Origin: CAVONB01 sp963697205
GTDB lineage: Bacteria > Pseudomonadota > Alphaproteobacteria > Rhizobiales > Hyphomicrobiaceae
Assembly (NCBI GenBank): GCA_963697205.1
Contig: CAVONB010000010.1
Location: 1 to 64,000 of the forward strand
Length of the DNA stretch: 64,000 bases
Reading direction: 5' to 3'
Shown here: positions 45,381 to 54,616 of the stretch, one piece after another
How positions within the stretch are numbered: the first letter of the stretch is position 1
Layout of the letters: the number at the start of each line of letters is the position of its first letter
Position numbers and translations under genes: made by a program
The notes under the pieces: generated by a model
What the model was told of the DNA's origin: nothing
Seen by the model: the letters and a program-made list of their open reading frames with translations, nothing else
The model's database searches: none

Positions 45381-45729
45381 GATTGAACCCCGCAGCAAAG
45401 ATAGCGATCCAATGTATGCCAACAAATATGCACAATATGGAGATTGCTGCAATCAAAAGTATGCGTAGGCCGTAAAATGCAATCGCGGGGCGTGCGTCGA
45501 GGGGGCCGCGCTGTCTCGCGCGACAGCTTGACGGCATGGCGGGGCGGGCCTAGCACCGGCCACCGCGCTGTTGCGGTCGGCCGTTCGACGAAGCGGGGCT
45601 GGCCGTCCCGCGCGATCAGGTTCACAACTGCTGCTGCCGGGGATCGGCAGCCCCCGGCCCCGCCGCCCTGCGCGCGGTAGGGCGAGGGTTTGCGAGCCCC
45701 GTCACGACGCCGGCAAGGAGCGAGAGGCG
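45381..45729. other. Divergent intergenic region between GntR gene and metZ
   Basis: 349 bp with the palindrome at 45442-45454. The 45490-45729 part is very GC-rich with local inverted repeats (for example CCGGGG ... CCCCGG near 45647-45661). I looked for a SAM riboswitch upstream of metZ and could not recognise one. Confidence 0.4.
45442..45454. promoter_or_regulatory. Candidate GntR operator palindrome
   Basis: GATTGC-T-GCAATC, a perfect 6+1+6 inverted repeat in a locally AT-rich stretch between the GntR gene (minus) and metZ (plus). Length and spacing are plausible for a GntR dimer site; not matched to a known consensus. Confidence 0.4.
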
Positions 45730-46938
45730 ATGTCCGAAGACAATACGAGTCTGCCGCAGAATTGGGGACCGCAAACGCGCCTGGTGCACGGTGGCACGAT
45801 GCGCTCGCAGTGGGGCGAGACTTCCGAGGCGCTGTTCCTGACGCAGGGCTATGTTTACGACAGCGCCGAACAAGCGGAGGCGCGCTTCAAGGGCGAGGAC
45901 CCCGGTTACCAGTACAGCCGCTTCGGCAATCCCACTGTCTCGATGCTGGAAGAGCGCATCCGCCTGCTGGAGGGCGCCGAGGATGCGCGCGCCACCGCCA
46001 CCGGCATGGCCGCTGTTACTGCCGCCATTCTCTCGTGTCTCAGCAATGGCGACCACATCGTCGCCGCGCGCGCTATGTTCGGATCCTGCCGCTACATCGT
46101 CGAGGATCTGTGCCCCCGCTTCGGCATCGACGCCACGCTGGTCGATGGTCGCGACAACGGCGCCTGGCAGGCCGCCGTGCGCCCCAATACGAAAGCCTTC
46201 TTCTTCGAGACCCCGGCCAACCCCACGCTGGAGGTTGTCGACATCGCGGCCGTCTCGAAGATCGCCAAGTCGGCCGGCGCCGTCGTCATCGTCGACAACG
46301 TGTTCGCCACGCCCATGCTGCAGCGACCGCTTGCGCTGGGCGCCGACGTCGTCGTCTACTCCGCAACCAAGCACATCGACGGTCAGGGGCGATGCCTCGG
46401 CGGTCTCGTACTGGCGAGCAAGGCGCACATCAAGCGCTACGTGCACGACTACGTACGCCAGACCGGCCCGTCGATGAGCCCGTTCAACGCCTGGGTGCTG
46501 CTAAAGGGCCTCGAGACGCTACCCATTCGCGTGCGCGCGCAGTGCGAGACCGCAGCCCGCATCGCCGACCATCTGGCTGGCCTCGATGGCATCTCCAATG
46601 TGCTCTACTGCGGCCGCCCTGATCACCCGCAGGCCGACCTGATCCGTCGCCAGATGTCCGGCGGCGGCCAGATCGTCACGTTCGACGTCGATGGCGGCAA
46701 GCCGGCCGCATTTCGCTTCCTCAACGCGCTGACGATTGCCCGTATCTCCAACAACCTCGGAGATACGAAGAGCCTCGTCACGCATCCTGCAACGACCACG
46801 CACCAGCGGCTGAAGCCCGAGGCGCGCACGGAGCTAGGCATTTCCGACGGCATGGTGCGCCTGTCGGTCGGCCTGGAGGATGCCGCCGATCTGATCGCTG
46901 ACCTCGATGGAGCGCTGTCCGCAGCACGCCGAGGCTGA
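45730..46938 (+). CDS. metZ: O-succinylhomoserine sulfhydrylase
   Basis: A 402-residue PLP enzyme of the Cys/Met-metabolism family that makes homocysteine from O-succinylhomoserine and sulfide. The N-terminus (WGPQTRLVHGGTMRSQWGET) and YDSAEQAEARFKGEDPGYQY, YSRFGNPTVSMLEERIRLLE match MetZ. PLP-phosphate residues lie in ATGMAAVTAAI, the PLP-contacting Asp in VIVDNVFATPMLQ, and the Schiff-base Lys in YSATKHIDGQGR. Alphaproteobacterial metZ is usually next to apaG, as here. Confidence 0.93.
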   Translation: MSEDNTSLPQNWGPQTRLVHGGTMRSQWGETSEALFLTQGYVYDSAEQAEARFKGEDPGYQYSRFGNPTVSMLEERIRLLEGAEDARATATGMAAVTAAILSCLSNGDHIVAARAMFGSCRYIVEDLCPRFGIDATLVDGRDNGAWQAAVRPNTKAFFFETPANPTLEVVDIAAVSKIAKSAGAVVIVDNVFATPMLQRPLALGADVVVYSATKHIDGQGRCLGGLVLASKAHIKRYVHDYVRQTGPSMSPFNAWVLLKGLETLPIRVRAQCETAARIADHLAGLDGISNVLYCGRPDHPQADLIRRQMSGGGQIVTFDVDGGKPAAFRFLNALTIARISNNLGDTKSLVTHPATTTHQRLKPEARTELGISDGMVRLSVGLEDAADLIADLDGALSAARRG

Positions 46939-47178
46939 TCCCAAGCGCGGATCGATCATGCGTCTACGGGTGATGTCGACGCGAGTCCCGCCAAAGCAGA
47001 GAAGGCCCGCCGTTACGCGATCCGGTCGAATAAGCCGCAGACGGATGAATAAATTGTTTTGCTGCGATAGCCGGGCCGGATGCCAATTCGATTGACCCGT
47101 CAGGGAACAGCATTACAGTTCTGTTCAGTCTGAACGCGATGCCGCAACAGCGGTGGTCGAGGCTGGAACAGGGCTGAC

Positions 47179-47571
47179 ATGTACGAGGCCGTAACATCGG
47201 GGATCCGGGTACGTGTCACGCCGCGCTATGTCGAAGAGCGCTCGAATCCCGACGCACGATACTACTACTGGGCCTACACCATCGAGATCCGTAACGACGG
47301 TACCAGCACCGTGCAGTTGCGTTCGCGTGTCTGGCGCATCACTGACGCGAGCGGACACGTCGAAATGGTGCGTGGCCCCGGCGTCGTCGGCAAGACACCG
47401 GTTCTCCACCCCGGCGAATCCTTCACCTACACGTCCGGCTGCCCGCTTGCCACGCCCTCGGGCATCATGGTCGGCACCTATCAGATGCTGGGCGAGGACG
47501 GCGCCGAATTCGAGATCGAGATCCCCGCGTTCTCGCTTGACAGTCCCGACGGCCCCAACAGCGTCAACTGA
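47179..47571 (+). CDS. apaG: ApaG protein
   Basis: A 130-residue protein of normal length with the ApaG beta-sandwich pattern: ARYYYWAYTIEIRNDGTSTV, LRSRVWRITDASGHVE, VVGKTPVLHPGESFTYTSGC and GIMVGTYQML. Known from Salmonella/E. coli as a protein linked to Co2+ resistance and Mg2+ efflux; the biochemical role is unsettled. It follows metZ in the same direction, 240 bp apart. Confidence 0.95.
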   Translation: MYEAVTSGIRVRVTPRYVEERSNPDARYYYWAYTIEIRNDGTSTVQLRSRVWRITDASGHVEMVRGPGVVGKTPVLHPGESFTYTSGCPLATPSGIMVGTYQMLGEDGAEFEIEIPAFSLDSPDGPNSVN

Positions 47572-47586
47572 ACGCAACGCGCGACG

Positions 47587-48102
47587 TCAGACTTGCATCG
47601 TGCAGGTCACGCCGAGATCGGTCTCGTGGAAATCGCGCTCGCGCGTGTCCATGTTTTCCAGGTTGAAGAACTGGCACGCCTCGTGATCGAAGTGCGGCCC
47701 GGCATGCCACGTGCCGATGCCGAGCTTGAGCACAACGGTCCCCGGCACCCGGATGCCGACGATGTCGTCGAGCCGCGGCCGGCCGTCGTCGGACAGGTCG
47801 CCGGCCGGCGCCACCGCGAGAAACCAGTCCTTGCCGCCGAGCGAGCCCAGGCACTGCGTGACACGCCGGTGTCGCGCCATCTGGTCGAAGCTCATCCCGC
47901 GCCGCGGCAGATCCATGATCCACAGGCGCGGGGTGCCGCCGTTGGTCAGGTCGAGTTGTGCCTCGGCCGGGTTCTCCCACGGCCGGTAGTTCGGATTGAC
48001 GAACTGGCCCATGACCCGCCGCGGTTCGATAAGCTGCCCGAACGGCGCAAAGGTTTCTGGTGTCGCGTCGAAAACGGGGATGATGCGATGGCTGGCTGAC
48101 AT
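47587..48102 (-). CDS. allA: Ureidoglycolate lyase family protein
   Basis: The start at ATG 48102 gives 171 residues, the family length. Pattern: FGQLIEPRRVMGQFVNPNYR, RHRRVTQCLGSLGGKDWFLA, VLKLGIGTWHAGPHF. The WHAGP-type beta-helix/cupin motif belongs to AllA, which splits ureidoglycolate into glyoxylate and urea in allantoin breakdown. No other allantoin genes are adjacent, so it could serve a related carbinolamine substrate. Confidence 0.75.
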   Translation of the reverse strand: MSASHRIIPVFDATPETFAPFGQLIEPRRVMGQFVNPNYRPWENPAEAQLDLTNGGTPRLWIMDLPRRGMSFDQMARHRRVTQCLGSLGGKDWFLAVAPAGDLSDDGRPRLDDIVGIRVPGTVVLKLGIGTWHAGPHFDHEACQFFNLENMDTRERDFHETDLGVTCTMQV

Positions 48103-48358
48103 GGTGTCTGCTCCGTCGGGCAGGGCTGGGAAAGCCCACGCCAAGGATGCCACGGTGTGCGCATGCCTGCCAATCGCTCAGTTCTCGCGATGGCGCGGCC
48201 CTATCCGTGGGCACCATGCGCGTGTGCGCGCACTTGCACCCGCCGGGACAGGTCGTGCACTGTGCTGGCGTCCTGGAGATCGCTGCAACCGCGACGGCGC
48301 GAGCCGCCTGCCGGCAGACAGAGATCTGAAACAGCATGCACGATGGGGAGCCTCACCA

Positions 48359-49363
48359 ATGCGGGCAGTCGTCTATGACCGGCGCGGGCCGGCGCGCGAG
48401 GTGCTACGTCTCGTCGACCGGACGATGCCTGAGCCGGGCCCGGGCGAGGTGCGCATCAAGGTCGCCGTCTCCGCGCTCAATCCCTCAGACATCAAGGCGC
48501 GCAGCGGCCAGAACGCCGGCGCGCCTATGCTTTTCCCGCTCGCCACGCCACATCGCGACGGCGCAGGCATCGTCGATGCCGTAGGTCCCGGCGTCCCGCA
48601 AACACGGGTGGGCGAACGGGTCTGGTTTAACCAAATTCTGAAACGCCACCCCTTTGGTTCGGCAGCCGAGTACACCACCACCGCGGCGGATCTGGCGTGG
48701 CGTCTGCCGGCAGTGGCCAGTTTCTCCGAAGGCGCCTGCCTGCCCATCCCCGCCGTCACTGCGCACGCCGCACTGATGCGCGACGGCTCTCTCACCGGCC
48801 GCACCGTCCTCGTCCAGGGTGGTGCGGGCGCCGTCGGCTTCTACGCCGTGCAACTCGCCAAGTGGGCTGGCGCCGGCAAGGTCATCGCAACCGTCAGCCG
48901 CGAAGAGCAAGCCGCGCTTGCCCGCCAGGCCGGCGCTGACGCCGTCGTCAATTATCGCAGCGCGGATGCGCGCGAGGCCATCGAGCAGTCCGCTGGCGGT
49001 GCAAATGCCGTCCATCACATCGTCGAGGTCAATCTGGCCGCCAACGCCGCGCTCGATGCCGCGGTGCTGGCCGAAAACGGCATCATTGCTGCATTCGCAT
49101 CCGATACCGACCAGCAGCCGCGCATTCCCTTCCGTGGCCTTAACCCGAAGGACGCCACGATCAGGTTCGTCGGACTCTCGGCGATGTCGCAGGCCGCGCG
49201 TGAACGCGCCGCAGACGACATCGTCACGCTGCTCGAAGCGCGCCGCCTGAAACACCACGTCGCTGCCCGCTTCCCACTGGAGCGCACCATCGAGGCGCAC
49301 GAACTGCAGGAGACTGGCCGCGTGGTCGGCAAGGTGCTGATCGACGTCGCCGCGCTTGACTGA
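48359..49363 (+). CDS. NADPH:quinone oxidoreductase (zinc-independent MDR family)
   Basis: The start at ATG 48359 (GGGGAG upstream) gives 334 residues. GroES-like domain (1-120): MRAVVYDRRGPAREVLRLVD, PGPGEVRIKVAVSALNPSD. Rossmann domain: TVLVQGGAGAVGFYAVQLAK and ATVSREEQAALARQAGADAV. Catalytic-zinc Cys and His are absent, as in QOR/zeta-crystallin types, which reduce quinones or alkenals with NADPH. It is divergent from the AllA-like gene. Confidence 0.88.
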   Translation: MRAVVYDRRGPAREVLRLVDRTMPEPGPGEVRIKVAVSALNPSDIKARSGQNAGAPMLFPLATPHRDGAGIVDAVGPGVPQTRVGERVWFNQILKRHPFGSAAEYTTTAADLAWRLPAVASFSEGACLPIPAVTAHAALMRDGSLTGRTVLVQGGAGAVGFYAVQLAKWAGAGKVIATVSREEQAALARQAGADAVVNYRSADAREAIEQSAGGANAVHHIVEVNLAANAALDAAVLAENGIIAAFASDTDQQPRIPFRGLNPKDATIRFVGLSAMSQAARERAADDIVTLLEARRLKHHVAARFPLERTIEAHELQETGRVVGKVLIDVAALD

Positions 49364-49401
49364 GGGTGGCGCGCCCCGGTCGAGAGACGTGCGCCCGGCC
49401 C

Positions 49402-50225
49402 TCAGGCCGGTGTGTTCTTTCTGAGAAAGCCGCCGAGATCGGCCATGAACCGCTGGGCCTTCTCCATCAGGAAGAAGTGCGCGGCACCCTCGTACTCGAT
49501 CCACTCCGCGTGCGGCATGCGATCGGCCATCCACTTCTGCACGGTGGGCGAGCAGATCAGGTCCTCCGAGCCCGACATGATCATGACGGGACACTTGATC
49601 TCGCCCAGCCGATCGAGCACGTCGTGCTTCTTCACCGCGTGGCTCTGCGCCGAATAGCACGCGATCTTGCGGTCGGTGCCCGCGATCAGCTTTTCGATCG
49701 CCGCCATCGTCTCCGGATTCTCGTTGAAAAACTTGCACGACACGAAGAAGTGCGAGGAGTGTCGCGCGTGGTCGGCCCAGGATTGCCGCCATTCCAGCAC
49801 CTCGCGCATAGAATCGAGAATGCGGCAGCACATGGCGTCGAACTTCGCGCCCGACGCCAGCATGGTCAGCGACTGCACGCGCTCCGGCGCCTTTAGCGTG
49901 ATCAGCTGGCTGATAGCCCCGCCGAGCGAGCGCCCGATCAGGTGGCATTTCGCAACGCCAAGGTGATCCAGCAACCCGACATAGTCGTCAGCGAGGTCCT
50001 GCAGCGTGATCGGCTCGTCGACCTGAGTCGAGCGGCCTGCCCCCGCGTATCGGCGGCGATCACGCGATACTGGTCGCGCCAGGCTGCGATCTGCGGCATC
50101 CACGCGGAGTGATCGCCCGCCAGCCCGTGGATCAGCAGGATCGGAAACCCGCTGCCCTCGTCGACATGATGGATATCGTAGCGTCCGATGCGTGCGGTCT
50201 TGCCTTGCGGCGCGGGCGCGGTCAT
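49402..50225 (-). pseudogene. Alpha/beta hydrolase with one frameshift
   Basis: ATG 50225 follows GGAAGGAG. The first 60-odd residues read RIGRYDIHHVDEGSGFPILL, HGLAGDHSAWMPQIAAWRDQ, YRVIAADTRG. At about 50043 a run of five G replaces the six expected, and the protein continues in another frame: LLDHLGVAKCHLIGRSLGG with the nucleophile Ser in GRSLGG, then MIMSGSEDLICSPTVQKWMA (catalytic Asp) and YEGAAHFFLMEKAQRF (catalytic His), stop at 49402. The joined protein is about 274 residues with an intact triad. The single homopolymer change could be a sequence error. Confidence 0.85.
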
Positions 50226-50381
50226 TGGGGCGGCTCCTTCCCGGCAGGTGACGTTGGGGAAGGCAGTGTGGTGCAGGGATCCCGCGTGGGTCAACCATCG
50301 CTCCGCTGAGCCGCCATCAACGCGCATGGTTCACGCTCGCCGATCGCCAGATGCTTGCGCCCGGGCGTCAGTGTCGGCACG

Positions 50382-50708
50382 TCAATGCAAGTGCCGACGC
50401 GGTACCTCTGTCTCACCCGGCGCCGCTTGCGCACCCGCATCGGTCTCGGCATCCTCCGCCAGCTCCGCCATTGCTTCGAGCACGGTCTGATGCACTGCAG
50501 CAAGCATGGCTGCGCCACCCTCGATGCGCTGCTCGCCGACGGTCGCGCCGAGGCTGCCGTCCATCGACAGCACGAGCGCGTTGGTCATCCGCGCCCCGAT
50601 GCGCTCCGAGGCGAGTGCAGCGCCGCGCACGCGGCGGACGTCGATCGAAACCTTCCGCTGGCCTTCGATCTCGAATTCAACCTGATGGGCATACCGCGTG
50701 ATGATCAT
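50382..50708 (-). CDS. Hypothetical protein, 108 aa
   Basis: ATG 50708 follows GAGGACACC. The first part may be a short beta sheet (MIITRYAHQVEFEIEGQRKV, SIDVRRVRGAAL), followed by a helical segment (GGAAMLAAVHQTVLEAMAEL) and an acidic-to-polar tail. No signal peptide and no recognised family. Codon composition looks coding. Confidence 0.5.
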   Translation of the reverse strand: MIITRYAHQVEFEIEGQRKVSIDVRRVRGAALASERIGARMTNALVLSMDGSLGATVGEQRIEGGAAMLAAVHQTVLEAMAELAEDAETDAGAQAAPGETEVPRRHLH

Positions 50709-51137
50709 GGTGTCCTCGCCGTCCCGCAGGGACTTTCCGCTGGGACCTCGGACTAACGCCTCAGTCCCGATTTCGTTGCTTCAGGCACACTGAACGATCG
50801 TCTCACCGCGCGCTGTTCCCTGCGGCACCTCGGGAGAACGAGCATTGCGACCGGGGACACCACGGGCGATTGCGGGTTATTTGACACCTCATCCCCTGAA
50901 CGCGCAGGTAACGGCGGCGACGGCTGCTGTTCACAATGAGCGCCATGGTTAGCGTCGGGTTGATCGGACCGGCACCCGGCACGCCGCCATTGGGCCTATC
51001 TGTCGCCTATTGGGCCCGCCTCTCAGCTATTGGGGATGCCGGCTGCGGAGACTTGCCAGCACCGCTGCCTCGGACCCATACTGCCGCCGCCCAGGATGGC
51101 GCGAGCGACGCCGCCGGCGAATTCCGAGGAGGACCCC
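50709..51137. other. Intergenic region with no convincing gene
   Basis: 429 bp between divergent genes. Contains a short near-repeat (CTATTGGGG near 51029; TTGGGCC twice near 50992-51015). The in-frame extension of the next gene back to 51030 has no coding features. Confidence 0.35.
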
Positions 51138-52283
51138 ATGCGCAGCAAGGATGCCGCCGCCAACGGGCGGTCGATCCGGCCGATCGAGATCAAGCGGATT
51201 GATGCGATTCCGGTCGCGATCCCGCTCAAGAAGCCGATGAAGATGGCCTCTGTCGAGGTGCGCACCGCCGACAACCTACTGGTGCGAATCGAATCGAAGG
51301 ATGGAACCGTCGGCTGGGGCGAGGCGGCCTCCGCCCCTGTCCTCACCGGCGAGACGCGGTCGGCCATGGTCGCCGCGGTCAAGGAGGTGTTCGCGCCGCT
51401 GCTCCTCGGCAAGGACGCCCGCGACCGCGCCGCACTCGTCCGCCGGATCGGCAACGCCGCCTACGTCAATACGGGCGCCAAGTCGGCCATTGAGATTGCG
51501 CTTGCCGACCTCGTCGGCCGGACCCTCGGCGTCCCCTTCACCGACCTCTACGGTGGCGCACTGCGCCAGTCCGTCAAACCGATGTACCTGCTCGGCAACG
51601 CCACCGTCCAAGAGGACATCGCTGAGGCACGCCAGAAGCACAAGGAAGGCATCGACCTCTTCAAGCTGAAGGTCGGCGTCAAGGGCGTCGAGGCCGAGAT
51701 CGAGAACGCTCTGGCCGTCCGCGACGCGCTGGGGCCAAAGGTCCTGCTCTGCGCCGATGCCAACACCGGCTATGACTACGCCACCGCCGACCGCTATCTA
51801 ACCGGCGTGAAGTCGATGAGCCTCGCCTTCCTCGAGCAGCCGATGAAGCCGAAGGAGCTGGGCGCGCTCGCCCGCTTGGCACGCAATCACGCGACGCCGA
51901 TCGGCTGCGACGAGGCGATCCACGGCAACGACGACATCGAGGCCAACTCCGCCCACGGCGCCAGCGGACTGTCGTTGAAGCTGATCAAGTTCGGCGGCCC
52001 CACGGGTCTGCTGTCGGCGGCGGCCCTGTGCGAGAAGAAGGGCCTGGAAATGAACCTCGCCGCCAAGATCGCCGAGTCCTCGATCGCCGCGGTCGCCTCG
52101 GGCCACATGGCCTGCATGATCCCGTCGTGCAACTGGGGCGTCAGCCTCACGCACGTCTACCTCGCCGACGATCTCGTCAAGCAGCCGCTGAAGCTGATCG
52201 ACGGAGTGTTCACGCCGCCTGTCGGCGCGGGCCTCGGTGTCGAGGTCGACGAGGCAGCGGTCGAGAAGTACACCGTGCGCTGA
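51138..52283 (+). CDS. Enolase-superfamily enzyme, mandelate racemase/muconate lactonizing type
   Basis: ATG 51138 with GAGGAGG five bases before it gives 381 residues. Capping domain: RIDAIPVAIPLKKPMKMASV. Barrel domain: K-x-K motif FKLKVGVKG; metal ligands in LLCADANTGYD (Asp), LAFLEQPM (Glu) and IGCDEAI (Asp); second-half Lys in LKLIKFGGPTGL. The KxK arrangement and Lys on the far side fit the MLE subgroup (muconate cycloisomerase, dipeptide epimerase, N-succinylamino acid racemase). Substrate unknown. It begins an apparent catabolic region. Confidence 0.9.
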   Translation: MRSKDAAANGRSIRPIEIKRIDAIPVAIPLKKPMKMASVEVRTADNLLVRIESKDGTVGWGEAASAPVLTGETRSAMVAAVKEVFAPLLLGKDARDRAALVRRIGNAAYVNTGAKSAIEIALADLVGRTLGVPFTDLYGGALRQSVKPMYLLGNATVQEDIAEARQKHKEGIDLFKLKVGVKGVEAEIENALAVRDALGPKVLLCADANTGYDYATADRYLTGVKSMSLAFLEQPMKPKELGALARLARNHATPIGCDEAIHGNDDIEANSAHGASGLSLKLIKFGGPTGLLSAAALCEKKGLEMNLAAKIAESSIAAVASGHMACMIPSCNWGVSLTHVYLADDLVKQPLKLIDGVFTPPVGAGLGVEVDEAAVEKYTVR

Positions 52284-52311
52284 CGCCACGACGCCATCGC
52301 TGGCGAATGGC

Positions 52312-52340
52312 AACGGCCGGGCACGCGCCCGGCCGTTTTT
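52312..52340 (+). terminator. Rho-independent terminator
   Basis: Stem AACGGCCGGGC (52312-52322) with GCCCGGCCGTT (52327-52337), loop ACGC, then T5. It lies 29 bp after the MLE-family gene stop and ends that transcript. Confidence 0.9.
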
Positions 52341-52402
52341 CATTGCGTGATCGATCCGTCGTGCGATCGGTCCGCGTCTTCGCAGACCGTCCGCGGCCGC
52401 GC

Positions 52403-53899
52403 CTACAAGGCTTCCTCGCGGGTCTTTCTGAATGACGGCAGCACGATCAGAAGAAGCAGCGCGCCCGCGGCGAGGAACAGCCACAGGCTGATCGGCCGGT
52501 CGACGAAGATCATGGGATCACCACCCGACATCAGCATCGAGCTGATCAAGTTCTCCTCCAGCCTCGGGCCAAGCACGAAGCCGAGCAGCAGCGGCGCCGG
52601 CTCGCAGCGGTAGGTGATCAGGAAGTAGCCGAACACGCCGAACATCGCGGCCAGCAGCACGTCGTTGGGATTGCCGCGGAACGCATACGCGCCGATCACG
52701 CAGAACGAGATAATTGCGAGGTACAGCATCCGATAGGGAATCTTCAACAGGCTGACCCAGATGCCGATCAGCGGCAGGTTGATGATCACCAGCATCACGT
52801 TGCCGATGAACATGCTGGCGATGATGCCCCAGAACAAATCCGGCTTGTCCGTGATCACGCCCGGCCCCGGATTGATGCCGTGGATCATCAGCGCCGCCAC
52901 CATCACGGCCATCACCGCGTTGCCCGGGATGCCGAGCGTCAGCATCGGGATGAAGGACGTCTGCGCACCGGCGTTGTTGGCCGCCTCGGGCCCCGCCACG
53001 CCCTCGATCGCCCCCTTGCCGAGCATCGAGGGATCGCGCGCGACGCGCTTTTCCACCATGTAGGACATGAACGCCGACAGCGCCGCGCCGCCGCCGGGCA
53101 GGATGCCGATGATGCAGCCCACCGCCGTGCCGCGCATGGCCGCCGGCGTCGCACGCCGGACGTCCTCGCGCGTCGGCCACATCTGTAGTTTGGCCGAGGA
53201 GACCGGCCGTATGTCCTTGGCGCGCAGGTTCGAGATGATCTCACCGAGCGCGAAAATACCGACACTGATTGGCACGAAGTCGAGACCGTCCATAAGCGTC
53301 GGCCAGTCGAACGTGAACCGGCTGTCACCGGTGTTGAGGTCGATGCCGACGATCCCGAGCAACAGCCCGAGCAGCACCATCGCCAGCGCCTTCAGCACCG
53401 AGCCGTTTGCGATCACGATTGATCCGATCAGCCCGAGTGTCACCAGGGCGCAATATTCCGGCGCACCGAATGATTTACCGATCACGGCCAGCGGCGGCGC
53501 CGCGATGCAGATCACCAACGTGGACACCATGCCCGCGAACAACGAAACGAGCGCCGCGGTGGTGAGCGCGGGTCCGGCGCGGCCCTGCTGCGCCATGGCG
53601 TAGCCGTCGAGCGCAGTCACGACGGCCGACGTCTCGCCCGGCATGTTGACCAGGATCGCCGTCGTCGATCCGCCGTACTGCGCGCCATAGAAGATGCCCG
53701 CGAGCATGATCAGGCCGGCCACCGGTTCCAGGTAGAACGTCACCGGCAGCATCACCGCGATCGTCGTCACAGGACCGATGCCGGGCAGCACGCCGATCAG
53801 CGTGCCGCCGAGGCAGCCGATCAGGCACACCAGCAGGTTGGTCGGCGATAGCGCGACGCTGAACCCGAGATGGAGGTGGTTGATGAGGTCTTGAATCAT
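52403..53899 (-). CDS. tctA: Tripartite tricarboxylate transporter permease, TctA family
   Basis: A 498-residue membrane protein with about eleven hydrophobic segments and the TctA motifs GTLIGVLPGIGPVTTIAVML, YGAQYGGSTTAILVNMPGET and GCIIGILPGGGAALSAFMSY. It carries the large membrane-permease role of the transporter with the TctB subunit encoded immediately upstream; a TctC-type binding protein lies 2 kb away. Substrate unknown; tri- or dicarboxylates are typical. Confidence 0.93.
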   Translation of the reverse strand: MIQDLINHLHLGFSVALSPTNLLVCLIGCLGGTLIGVLPGIGPVTTIAVMLPVTFYLEPVAGLIMLAGIFYGAQYGGSTTAILVNMPGETSAVVTALDGYAMAQQGRAGPALTTAALVSLFAGMVSTLVICIAAPPLAVIGKSFGAPEYCALVTLGLIGSIVIANGSVLKALAMVLLGLLLGIVGIDLNTGDSRFTFDWPTLMDGLDFVPISVGIFALGEIISNLRAKDIRPVSSAKLQMWPTREDVRRATPAAMRGTAVGCIIGILPGGGAALSAFMSYMVEKRVARDPSMLGKGAIEGVAGPEAANNAGAQTSFIPMLTLGIPGNAVMAVMVAALMIHGINPGPGVITDKPDLFWGIIASMFIGNVMLVIINLPLIGIWVSLLKIPYRMLYLAIISFCVIGAYAFRGNPNDVLLAAMFGVFGYFLITYRCEPAPLLLGFVLGPRLEENLISSMLMSGGDPMIFVDRPISLWLFLAAGALLLLIVLPSFRKTREEAL

Positions 53900-53902
53900 C
53901 GA

Positions 53903-54397
53903 TCAGAACTCCGGCCACAACCGCAGCGGCAACTGCAGCAGCACGACGAAGATCAGTACCGTCAGCGCCACCAGGAGCACGATCGAGGCAGCCACCTCTT
54001 TCCACCGTGCCTCCTTGTGGGCTGCGCCGCCGATCATCAGCGTCAGGGCGAGGCTGGCCACGAGGCCGATGCGTTCGACCGTCAGCCCGAACACGATCAC
54101 GCAAAGAATGACGAGCCAGAAGCCGCGGCCGAGTTGAGGCCTGCCGCCGACGCTCACCCTGAGATCCGGAATGCCGCGCGCTGCGATCAGTGCACCGAGC
54201 CCGATCATGCCGAAGCTGAGCATGCGCGGGAAATACCCCGGACCCATGCGGTTGATGTCGCCCATGTTGTAGTCGCGTGAGATCCACAAGGCCAGCAGGC
54301 CGAGCGCGATGAAGAAAAGTCCGGGCGGAATCCACTCGCTGCGGATGACACGACTGAGAAACGAGTCTCCTGACGCGCCGTCGTTGCCGGTCGCCAT
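53903..54397 (-). CDS. tctB: Tripartite tricarboxylate transporter small membrane subunit, TctB family
   Basis: The start at ATG 54397 is preceded by GAGGTGAG. The 164-residue protein has four hydrophobic helices in the TctB arrangement, with the MGPGYFPRMLSFGMIGLGAL motif following the first helix and a polar loop before helix 3. Three bases separate it from tctA. It stabilises the TctA permease. Confidence 0.9.
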   Translation of the reverse strand: MATGNDGASGDSFLSRVIRSEWIPPGLFFIALGLLALWISRDYNMGDINRMGPGYFPRMLSFGMIGLGALIAARGIPDLRVSVGGRPQLGRGFWLVILCVIVFGLTVERIGLVASLALTLMIGGAAHKEARWKEVAASIVLLVALTVLIFVVLLQLPLRLWPEF

Positions 54398-54616
54398 CTT
54401 GCTCACCTCGGATATGGACTGCCTGTGACCGGCAGATCGTTTGCGCGTTTCGTCCCCGCGAGACTGTCCGTTGCAGACGGAGAGGTTGTCAAGCAGGCTT
54501 GGCCGTCCACACAAGAGGGCGCCCGCGATTGTGCAGGTGCGAGAGGTCGCCTAAGGTGCATCGCGGCCGCGCGCTCGGCCCCCACCCAGACCACCGACCG
54601 GATTCCCAGCACCCAG

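Noticed and set aside
45490..45729. SAM riboswitch before metZ
   Set aside because: SAM-II or SAM/SAH elements are common before alphaproteobacterial met genes, but I could not match the conserved core here.
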